From NCBI GenBank assembly GCA_947184155.2, contig CAMXCT020006168.1:69333-133332 (forward strand): 64,000 nucleotides of DNA. The letters are read 5' to 3'. Origin of the DNA: Cladocopium goreaui. Taxonomy: Eukaryota > Sar > Dinophyceae > Suessiales > Symbiodiniaceae. The notes beneath the pieces were generated by a model. It was not told the origin of the DNA. It did no database searches and saw only the letters and a program-made list of their open reading frames with translations. The translations under genes were made by a program, and so were the position numbers. How positions within the stretch are numbered: the stretch's first letter is position 1; each line of letters starts with the position of its first letter. Shown here in pieces: positions 46,601-58,600 of this stretch.

Positions 46601-49600
46601 TTTTTCGATCGGCTTTTCATCCCCAGATCGCAAAAAGTCACTCGGGCAATCCATTGAATATGTCTTAGTAAGTTTACTTCATCATTCTTTCATCACTTTT
46701 TCTATCATTCTTTCCCAATTTGCACAATATATTATAATATATTATATTGTATACATCATTTTTCACCATGTTCAGCAGGTTTCCGCCATCCCTCCACGTC
46801 CATCCTACAGTTCTCAGCACCACCGCTAGGACTCCGAGTCCAAGCGACCGCGCTTCGACAGGCTACGGCACACCCTGCTGTGCTCGGAGCTGAAACATCT
46901 CTACACCGCGATGACGCGCACGAAGCATGTGTCACCTGGCGGGGTTGGGGAAGGATGTGGAGGAGGTGGGGTGGTGGAAACATGTGGGAACCAGCAAACA
47001 TGTACAAACATTGGGATGAATATAAGCAGAAGAGGGAAACAAATGGGACATATGTGGGTAAGCAGTAAACAGGAAAGAGTTGGGTAAACATGGTAAACCT
47101 TGCTAAATGTATGATACATATAATATATGGCTATGGAGACGCCACGTGATATCTCAGCAGCTGTGATGAGTTGAGGCTGCTGATCATCGAGGAGGACAAA
47201 GAGCAGGCAGATATGGACGGCCCTTGGGATGTGCCACAGAATGTAAGCGAGTCATGTAGTCATGTGGTTGGTGTTGTTACATGTTGTTACACCATGGACT
47301 ATAGGTGTTTCCTGTGATTCGTGGTTCATCCTGTGATGTAGGTGAGCTTTTTGGTAATGGTGAGCACTTGGTGATGATTCTGGCACGTGTGCGTTAGTTG
47401 CAAGTATCTTGAGTCCAGTTTACAAGAGACTGAGAGTTACACGACAGTGGAGACAAGTAGACGATACTATCAGAATTTCGGATTTGTAGCGGAGACCCCC
47501 TTCGCTTCTATTGAGCATGAAATGACAAGCAGAACCATATGTGTCTAGCACCATCTCTGCGGTTGTCAAGCGTAGGACCTGCCGCAGCCAACAGCACCAA
47601 GCCTGTCAACTACTCTGTCGCAAATGTCAAGATGTCGCCTATCAGCCTTGGTTCGTGCTGTAGGGCTCTTGGTTGTTGTCTCACTTGTCACTGAATGGCA
47701 CTGGGCACAGAGCGTGGCAAAGCCCACGGTTCCTGTGACCGCATCCGGATATGAACGACGCCTAGGAAAATTTGAACGTCGCCTTGCGCGGCTTGAAGGT
47801 CTTCTTGACAGCATCGTGCGGCCACCACTGAAGTTTGTCGAAAGCAGTGGCAAGATGTACCGGTTGCCTTTGAGTGCAACAGATGCTGAAATTGAGGAAT
47901 GCAGCGCAGATGAGCTGGCGTATTTGAGTGGATTTTTTGATGGGAATGGGTGCGTGAACTTGCACAAAAATGGAACAATCCGGCTCCTTGTCGGTCAATC
48001 TGTTCGAGGGTTGGATGTGCTGCTTCGATTCCGAAGAGCATTTGGTGGTGGTATCTATCGCCTGTCAGACGGATGTGGTCGCACTAATCCAAGAATTTCT
48101 TGGACAATCACAGGGGCCGCTGCAAAGCAAGCAGCATTGCTGCTTGCCAGAAATTCCCTCACCAAGAAATCCCAGCTATGCTTGGCGATGAACGGGAATG
48201 TGGCCAAAGAACGAAGAAGTCTAGCTCGATGCCAATTGAAAGAATTTAAGGCGGCAGACACGGTTCCACACAACTTCAGTATCACCTGGCAATACTTTTG
48301 CGGTTTCTTTGACGCTGAAGGGTATGTGAAAGTACGCCCAGATGCAAATTGCATAGAGCTGGAACTTTGGCAGAAACATCGTTCAATTTTGCGGAGGCTG
48401 TTGTCATTTTTGGAGAATGAAGGACTTGACAGCTGGAGGATCCATCATAGTCGAAACGAGTCCTCTCTTTTGCGGTGTTCCACTACTGACGTCAGTAAGC
48501 AAACCTTGTGCCGGCTTTTGGCAAACGGGTTGAGTTTCAAAGGTGAGCAAGCTCAGATTGCCTTGCAGCTGAATGCCAGCAACCGTGGAGAGATTCGCGA
48601 GAAATTGTTTCAACTCAGTGGGCAGCAAGGGCGCTACATCCGCTTGGACTCTGATGGAATGGAGCGTAGCGCAGAGATCAAAAGACAACGCAAGCGCATT
48701 CACCGCTGCCGGGATGAAGCCGGACTGAAAGCACTTAGTGAGAAACTGCGGCGGCTCCAGAAGGAGCACAGGCTTGAGAACCTGCAATACACATGCAGGC
48801 TGATGAGCTCTGACATCCGCAGGATGTTGAATGAAGGTGCTTCTTTGAAGCCAATTGACCACATATGACCACATGGACAGTGAAAAAAAGTGATGCACTT
48901 CTCCCAGGTGCTTGGGGAGTGAGGAGCAGGGTCAAGGGTCTTGACCGCCGAATGTTTGGAGTGGTTATGGTTGGGACTGGATTCATACTGGGTCCAGGTT
49001 GTAACAAGTGCCAGTTACAAGATCTTGTGCCACCCGTGGAGTGCCACATGAGACTACGGTTTCTATTTTGCATGCTTGTGCTGAAGAACTTGGTATGTCC
49101 GACCAGACCCCTCAAGGGAGCGGTCTGTTTTTACAATGATAGCTAGACTCAGGGTTTCTCTCTTGACAACTGCAAAGCTGTTCAGAGATCACGTTTCCAT
49201 CCTGCTTAGCAGAAATGCTCGCACCTAGCGCCATGTCCGGGCAGTGTGCGAATCCTTTTTGAAATGATGTTTGCTTCAATCTCCATGCTAGCTCTCGGAG
49301 CTCTCGGTAAATCGCCAGGAAATCCTGTGGCAATGGTGTAACGTCTTCTCTACGTTCACACCCAATGACTGTTCCCATATTCCATATTCGGGCAGATGAA
49401 GACCTGCATCCCGAACTTGTAATCGAACGAAACCCTTCAACTTCAATCTTTGCAGTGGCTGAGTTGATAGGCGGATCACATGTTCGAGTTGTGGAAGAAG
49501 ATGGACCTGGTGAACTTCGGCCTGATGCAGGAGGAGAATGCTGAGGCAGGGCCTGCTGATGACTTTGTCTAGGGACGCTTGCTATTCCTGCCATGTTCGG

Positions 49601-52600
49601 GAGCCAAAGAGCCGAGAAACTCCTGAAATTACTGCGTAGTTGTGGTTTGCAACACATCGCATGTTGCAATTTACTGCAGTTCACTTCCCAGCCATCTGGC
49701 TCAGGTTTTAGAATGTTTTAGTACAAGACTTGAGTCACTTTATGCACGTTTCTATTTTTCATTTTTGCTGCCTTTAGGCGAGACATTTGATCCACGAGCA
49801 CGCGGGCAAGAATCGAGGAAAGGACTCCTGGTGCAACATGGGCCACAACTTGATGAAGAGGCGGGGCAGTCCATTGAACACATGAAGCGACCAGGGAATA
49901 AACCGGAGGAATGCAGCAGTTTGCAATCCTAAAGGAATATAAAGAAACGCACTCGTCACAGCAGACTGTCTGAAGTCCTCAGAGCCTTGAACAGTGGTGG
50001 GTCATTTTAGGGTGAACAATTGGCATTGGTACATATATTTCATAGGGCCTATAGGGTTTTCCCAACAACAGTCCAAATCTCAAGCTGCCCCAGCCATGCT
50101 CAGGCAACTGTACCGACAGGCCCAGAGCGCCTTCCAGCGCGGTGAAGACGAGAACATGGCCAAGATTTGCGAAGCTTACATACTGGCGCAGGAGGCGGCA
50201 AGAACCATGGAAGAACAAGAGGCTGAAGGCTGGAACTGCCTTGCCTTCCCAAGTAGTTTCTGGCCATCCACCTGGTTTGAAGGAACCATGCAGGCATGTG
50301 TTTTTTATAATCCATTGGGTAAGTTTTACATATATAGGTGAATTCTAAATGAGATCCACGCTATGATAGGGCATCTGGTGCTAGTTTTGCAAATAAGAGG
50401 TGCAGCAGTGCAGACCGCTGTTTTGAGTACGAGTATCATATAGTATCATTGTCCACCAGCTTCGATTTTCCGTGGGAACTGGGACCTGCCACTGTAGGCG
50501 TGCGTCTCTTCCAAGAAGCCGCCGAGCTCTTCGGACAACGCGGCGCGCAAGAGGAACAGGCGCAGTGTTTGCTGCAAGGCCAACGACCTCTGCAGGTGGC
50601 TTGGGATGATGTGGAATGTGGGTGCTTCTCCTGGCAGTTTCTGGAAATAGATCGGAGTTGACTTGTTATCCGCCAAGGTTTGCCCAAAGTTCCACCCTTG
50701 AAACTCTCTAGCAAGAGTTGTTTGGTAATCCATTCCCCATTGGACCCCTTCCGCTAATTAAATACCACCAGCCATGGAAGCCAAAATGAATAGATCCAAT
50801 ACAAAACCCGTGTTTTTGGCACCATCCACCTGCCTAACAACCTCGACCCATTTGATATCTTCCCTGCAGGCGGCCAAGATCTTCGAGGAGCTGGGAGATA
50901 AGATCAAGGCAGGGCAGTTGCTGGGAACCGTGGACACCTACATATATTTTTGACTTTCTGAAGATGATGTCCCCCCCCCACTGGCAAATGCAGTACTTAG
51001 GGAATATGTCGATCTGATATTTTTTGAGGGGTTTCCTCCAGCACATGCAGTATTTTAGTGGGGGATTTCAGGTTATTTATTATTATCCAAGATTTTTATT
51101 AAACTATATTAAACTTGGATATCGTTGGGATGGGGGATCTAAAGTAAAGTTGACAAGCAAAAGAAGCAAGATTATATATATATATAGGGTAATTTACTGG
51201 GTAATTTTGAACTGGGAACTGGGCCTACCGGATCAAACCCTGTGAATGATGACGCAAATGGCCGGGCGTCGAGGCCTTTCCTTCACGGAAGGGGCTCAAC
51301 GCCAGCATGGGACCTCCCATATCAACCAGGGGGTTTGTTTCATCCGAGATTATCATGGTTTATTTTAGGGAAATCACCCCCAAATGGCCTTATTTAACGT
51401 GGTTAATAGTGGTTAATCATGATAATCAATGATTAATATATCTGGTTGGTGGTTTGGAACATGTGGATTATTTTTCCCATCATATTGTGAATGGAATGTC
51501 ATCATCCCAACTGACGAATTCCATCATTTTTCAGAGGGGTAGGGCTCAAAACCACCAACCAGCATTAAATCATCCCGCCAAGGCGATGAATCACCCAGTT
51601 ACCATGGGTCCCACTTTCAATCGTCCCGTTGTGGATGCTTCCTCCCACCAGGCGGCGCAAGCCTACGTGGTGGCCGGGGACTACAAAAAGGCCGCCAGGC
51701 TCTACGAGGAGGCGCAGCACGTGCGGGAGGCCGTGGAGAACTTTCTGCAAGCTGAGCCTTGGAAGGGGATGGGATCGGGTTAGAGCGGGCCCCGGCAACC
51801 CTGGATCTAACCCTCGAAAGTGGGGGTTTAAGCACCAAACCATGGGGTTTAAACATCAAACTTTAAATTAACATATGGGTAAAACTTGGAGAACCGCTGA
51901 TTCTATGCCATAGATGATGGTCAACAGGCTGACAAAATTTAAATTCCTACGCTTGGATGGTGGAATTTTTTAAGATGGAAACCGAAGACAGGGTGCACAC
52001 TATGATTTTCCTACTGGATGTGCACCGATGCTTCTTGGGGATATCCCCCCTGAGGACACAATTACGGTACCTGTAAATCTAAGATTGCATGGTTACATGT
52101 ATTACTGTATGACCAACCGTTCGTGGTTCCATTTGGCAATCCATTTTCTCACTTTTCCATCCGGGTGTTGCTACCCCGCCTTCCGCCTTTGCGTTTCAAG
52201 GACGACGTCGACAATGTGAAGCGCTTGGTGTCGGAGGCGCACAGCAATGACACCCTAAGCACCGAGGAGTGCTTTCGATATTTGCAGGACAGGGCCTTGG
52301 AGTATCACTGTTGGGACGGGTGGCAAGAGAGGAATTTACCAATTGGATCCAATATGATCTAATTAAATTTAATATGATTTAATATCAACGGAAAATTATC
52401 AGAAAGTTATAGCAAGTTCATGTTGGATTTCGTCAGGCATGTAGGTTTCAGGAGTTTTGATTTGTCTCAAATCCTGCTGTGGAAGTCCTTCCAAATCAAA
52501 GCCACAAGGGGCAGTTCCCACATTTCGATATGACACAGGACACCGATGCCCATGATGTGGCAGGCGAACTGTTCTTCAAGGAGGGGAACTATGAACAAGC

Positions 52601-55600
52601 TGCGTCCTGCTTTCAGAGCCTCGGGCCTTGTGTAATTGACAGGAGTGGCTCAACTGACATACCACTTATCGGAACTTTCAGCACTTTCATACTTACACGG
52701 GAGGGAAATATGAAATGGAAAGGTCCCAAGATTCCATACCTAACACCCCGTTAGCGCCTCAGAATTCCAGTTGTCGGTAGTTCGCGATGGGGGCATTTTT
52801 TTCCAGAGAAGGCATCTCTGATTGGGAAAAGTCGTTCCTAGCCTCCCGGATTCAGCTGCAGCTCAGGAGTGCTGGACTCCTGCAAGAAGAGGCAAAGTGT
52901 CACTTGGAGACCGGACCTTGGGAAGTTCAACCTGAAGGGTGTTGACAAGCGCTTGGACGGGTTTGGCTGAAACATATTGAAATTGGATAAAACTGGTGTT
53001 TTCTCATGGTTTTATCAGAATCCAATTAAAAGGCTTGCCGCATTCCTGGTGGAACATTTCTCAAATCGCTGCCCACATTTTTGTCAGGGAGAATCCCTGG
53101 CAGCGTCCCAGGCTACCTCAAGTTGGGTCAGCCCCTGCTGGCAGCAGATAGGCTCAGTGCCAGTGAAGATTCGGTGCCTTGACCATGACCAACCGATAGT
53201 GGGAAGATCAATGGCCCATTTTGTCATGAGCTTTAACCCCCACAAATTTGGAGGAAAGGATGTTATGTTTTTTTTCTTTTAAAGGACCTTCAGCAGTTTC
53301 ATTTTTAAGATTTTTAAGTGGCTTCCATGGGTTTCCTTCGGATTTTCGATCAGTTCTTGGAGCGCATGGACCGAACTGGGCCCAGGGGGAATTGCTCCAA
53401 GCCGCCAACCTCTACAGCGAGTTGCAGGCAATGGCCAGGGATAGACGGTACAATGTGACTCAGCCATTGCTGTCAATAAAGAAGGATCGGGCGCAGTCAA
53501 AAAACGACAAGATCCTTCAACCGTTCGCCCCACATCCGAAACGACCTGATTGCGGCCAAGGAGGAGGTCAAAGAGGTGAAGTGCTGCAGGGCCATTCTGG
53601 AGCCACTTGGCAGCTGTTGGTCGGTATGTTGTGGTGGTGAAGTGGGGGTGGTACATGGGGGGCTGAAGAAACTTGCACGTGTCGTCCTTTTTGTATCTTT
53701 TTGTTTGGTTGGTCTTGTAGCCTGTAGTGCTTTAATCAAACTCTAAGACTTGAAAGACCTGACAGATCTGAAAGTTGGCTTTGGTTAAAAGACTACCAGT
53801 CCGTGGGCTGGATGTAGTGTTTTAGCATGATTTAACCAGCTTAGCTCCTGATCATAGCTTCCTCCCAGCTTCTGTCTGGGTGGTGTATCTACATCACCTC
53901 AGGATGCAGAGGATCGACGAGAACGACCTGATGCTGCAGCGCTGCATTCGGCTGCACCAGAGGCCCCGAAATCGGGGCCGAGAAAGGGGTCAGCAGATGG
54001 GACCTGGGAGGCTTGTGATCAAAAACAATTTGGGAAAAGAAATCTACAGGATGCAAAGATGGAAGATTATATTGATATTATGTATGGATATGTTATGTGA
54101 ATAGAATGAGCATAAATTTGTAGAACTATGATTAGGTATGCCATGGTATGCCAGTTTTTGAGCCTGCCAGCAGCGAAGCCTGATGCTACTGTAACGTTCT
54201 GTCAGCTTCCAACAAGTGGAAGCGCATCACTTCCGCCATTTCATCAATTTCTTCAAGGCATGCGAAGGCCAAAAATCCATTGGATACGAACAAAAAGCCA
54301 CGAACACATAACTGATGAACAATAAAACTAAATTCCTACATTGATATTATATTCTGAGATGTCAACCAAACCAATCTCTATTTCAGATATCCAAACGCTT
54401 TTCCACTAGACCAAGCTAAAAATTGATATCCGCCTCTCAGGCTCGGGGAGTGGCGCAGTGCAGCACAGCTGTTGGAGAAGACGGACGCGGCGCAGAACTT
54501 GGCGACGGCCGTGGCATACTACGAGCAGGTGAGGGTTGGGGTTCCTTCAATGGCCATGCAACAGGAACCGATAAAAATTGCAGGTACCGATTCCATATAT
54601 TTTTGGCCTATTTTTTAGGCCTATTTTTGAGGGAATATCCCCAGAAAATATGGCCTAAAAAATGGTACGTTTACGTAGCTCCATCAATTGGATCCTGAAG
54701 ATCTCCCATTGATTCTTTGGGATGTTGGGATCATTGGATTGTCTGGTGATCACACATGGCAAGGGAAAATCCCACATTTATAGTGACATTCCCATTAGAA
54801 CCTCCATTTCATGGAAGTTTCCCGGTCATGCTTGATGACTGGAGAGTAAAGGAAAATCTACCAGACACCGGTGCTAATTTTTACATGGTCCCAGGAGCTA
54901 TCATCCAAGATCACCAGCCACTTGTGATTTCTAGACACCGCCCAGCTGCGAATCTAGTGAAACTTCGCTAGCTTTTCGATGCTAGGATGTTGTTCGGCTG
55001 TGGTTTCCATTCATGATGCATCATGATGCAGTTGGTTTAATGTGGCAAACCTCAAAACACAGACGTCGCATTTCGTCAAGGTTTATAACCCTGCCAATGC
55101 TGCAATTGTGTGCTGGTTGGGGCTCTACCATTTCTGGTTGAACCCGTTTCACTCCCCACGGTCAGGTGAAATGCTTCGAGGAAGCTGGGCGAGTCTGCGA
55201 GCGTCTGACGCCGAAAGACATGGACGGCAATCCAAATGTCAACAACCGATGGTTGCACAAGGCGCGTTGATACAGCCTGCAGGGCTGCAGCCAAGATACC
55301 CTACAGTGGCCCTACAGTAAACAAACCGGGCAAGGGGAGGTGAGCCTCGTAATTATATAGTAATGTTGCCAGTGGTTCCGATGGCCGAGAGATGGATTCC
55401 CAAGCCTTTTGATGATCTGAGAACATGGCACTGGGACATCCGGGGCCACCATTCTTCAGGCCTTACAGCTCTACCGGGAAGGTGGTCACACTGCAAAGCA
55501 GCTGCGCGTTTTGGAGCATTTGGGCCAGTGGCAGGCGCGGAACGGATTCGATGTTGGCTTATTGCAGCATTCATTGGCTGCCTTTCAAAAACTGCAGCTT

Positions 55601-58600
55601 TTGCCAGGAGTTTCCACGGCACCACAACTCGTACTGTAGCATTTATTTTGTACAGTGGTGGGTCATCACTACTCAGTTGGAGCCCATGGCAACTCTCATT
55701 TTCAAGGAAGGTGAGGGGTGACATTGCTGGCCCCATGGGAACATGCCCCCATCTCTTTCTCATAATCCACTTCTCCTGCTGGTCACCACTACTTGGTTTG
55801 ACAGAACAGATGAGCAGTGTTTAAAACCCCGCTTGGTTGATGATGATCGGGGATTATACTAACTGGGGGATTATCACAATCCATGAATCCCGTCCTTAAC
55901 CAACCAGTACAGTGAAACAACGGAGGGTGTTGAACAATACATGTATCCATAAATTTTTAATTACATATCACATATCAATAAGTGATTGTAAAATCTTGTA
56001 AACACTATAAACTTATACTGGTTGGTGGTTTGAAACATTTTTATTTTTCCATATATTGGGAATAGTAATCCCAACTGACGAACTCATATTTTTCGGAGGG
56101 GTAGGTATACCACTAACCAGATAAACAACCATAAAATAGCTCAGATCTCAGGAGTGTGGCCAGCTGGCGCGCAAGTTGAAGGATTTCCCCCGCGCTGCCG
56201 AGTTCTTCCTGAAGGTCCTTGACTTCAACGCCGCCGTGGAAAGCCGCTTGGACGCCAAGGACGCCGCAGATTTCGCATGGGATTCGGGGATGAATTTGGC
56301 GGATTTTGCCATCGATTCATAGATGGTAAAACAATGCCATAAAGCCATGACCGGGAATGGTTTATAGATGTTCATAGCACCTTTTTCTGGTTGGGGCCAT
56401 GTGTTTTCTTTTTTTTAAATTGTTTTACCCACATGAGTAGTGGTTTTGAAATGGCTATGGATGTCATGGCTTTTGGCCGCGACCGGTGATGCTGTCCAGG
56501 ACTTCGGAGGAGCGCACAGCCTCCTGAAATCAACGAGTTTCCTGGGATCAACGGGCATCGATGAGATGAAGCTGGAGATCAGGTGCTTAGAAGGCACGGC
56601 ACCTGTGGGCGATGGATTTCAATATGGATCAGGTCAGCTGCAAAAGAAGGGAGAACATATATGTTAACACTCAGTCACTTGATGATTTGTTATTTGATGT
56701 TTTTTCTTCTGTTCTTTTTTTGTTGGGCCGGCTGTCAGAAATACAAGCCATTGGTCCGCTCTCTCTTCCCGCGCTGGAGGCCTTCAGAAGTATGGTGAGG
56801 CAGCGCGCATCTACATGAAGATCTTGCCAGAAGGCGTGGTAAACATCTTCTCATGTCCCTTTCCAGACGTGTTAACTTTCGTCGTGTAACCGGTTGGAGA
56901 TATGTTGATGTCTAGGGATTCTAGGGCATATGATTGCACCAACAGTTATCATCATTTATCTATACATTATATTAATATCATATTAATATCATATTAATAT
57001 CAATTCAATGATTATTACATGATACAACTGGTTAGTGATTTGGAATATTTTTTTTTGTTTCTCCCCACCGCATTATGAGCCCCATTGTCCAATATTTTCA
57101 TGGGCATGAACAGCACCAACCAGATACCAACCACTGGGAGACTGTTCACATGATCCTGGCAATGTTCACTAGGAACACCTGGCTTCGCCCAAACATGTGG
57201 GACATGCCCCAAGATGCCAATTTTAGTGGGGAAAATGATTGGGAGTGGCCTATATTTTGAGACAACCCATCTTCATTGAATGCAATGTCTTGGCGAAATC
57301 CCAGGCGCTGAGCGTGCTAAGATGGCCCTGAAAGCATTCGAATTGGCTATGAAGTGCAAAAAGATCTATGGCAGCAGAAAGGGTCATAGATGGGATCCAA
57401 TTTAAGCTACATCTAAGCCAGTGTCACCCAAATTTCGCAATCCAAATTCATCCGTTTGCTTCACCAGTTGCGCCAACATGGTTCAATGCGGCGCTGTGCA
57501 TGTTCATGAGTGGAAGAGGTTTCAAATTCACAGGTATGGTTCCTTCTCGGAATTCAGAATCAAAGCTTCCAGCATTTCCAAACCCACAAATACCAGGAAT
57601 ATCACCTGGCCAGAACCCCAACCTTTGCACTTCCAGGGGGTCCCAACTAAGGACATCCAAAGACTTTTTCATGGAGTTTAGCCATGAGATGCCAGACCCC
57701 AAGATTGCTACTTGGACTGGTGGATTCCAACCAGCTAAAAAAAGAGGGGTCGTATTAGTGAACGCCTAGCAAGCCCCAATCGCTGAACTCATTTTCCCGT
57801 TGTTTTTTCCGTTCAGTTTCATTTGCAAATTCTGGTGCGCCATATCGAAATACGTGTCCTTTTGTCCCCATTTTTTGGTTACATGAAATGCCTTCAGAAG
57901 GCGTCCCATTGCGTTTCCAGCAACGGATCCACTGAACCCATCCAGCCACCGAGACACGGCAGGCGCTGCAGTACTTCTTGGAGGTGGCCGACGCGGAGCA
58001 GATCTGCGAGCAGCTGATGAAGCTTGAGACCCTTGGTGGACCTGGTGGACCTGTGGATGATCTTTGTGGCATAATTGGGTCATAGATGCGTACACATAGA
58101 TAGGTAGATAGGTAGATAGGTAGATATAGAGAACACGGATGATCTTCTAGATGCATTATATATATATATACACAGGTGATTGATGGGTCTTGCATCAGTA
58201 GCAATCATTTGTAAATTCCGGTGTTTCAGTTGCGGTACATGTGCTTGGTATGATCATTAGAATCCTGCTTTCCACAGTCAACCTAAAACGTAGTTGAGGA
58301 ATCATTCACCACCTGTGCCATACCTGCGCCCAATGCCATACCTGCGCCCAATATGTGAATTTGGGGCCGTTCTGGGGATCCCCAATTTTCGGACGGGGCC
58401 GATTTTTGCAACATTGCGATAAGTACGAACCCATAGTTTTGCTTCAGTCCTCACATGTGGCTTCTAAATTCTTCTACCATCTACTCAATGATGGCCATTT
58501 GTATTTCAAGTTCCCAGGGCCTCAGGGGATTCGAGTTGCAGCTGATCATGATCCCTCCCCAGGAAGCATCTGGCGGCGGTTGCGGCTGCTTCCATCCTGG

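Noticed and set aside
49112-49684. 190-codon minus-strand ORF
   Set aside because: It overlaps a + strand exon that joins in phase with the helicase gene and shows no family resemblance.
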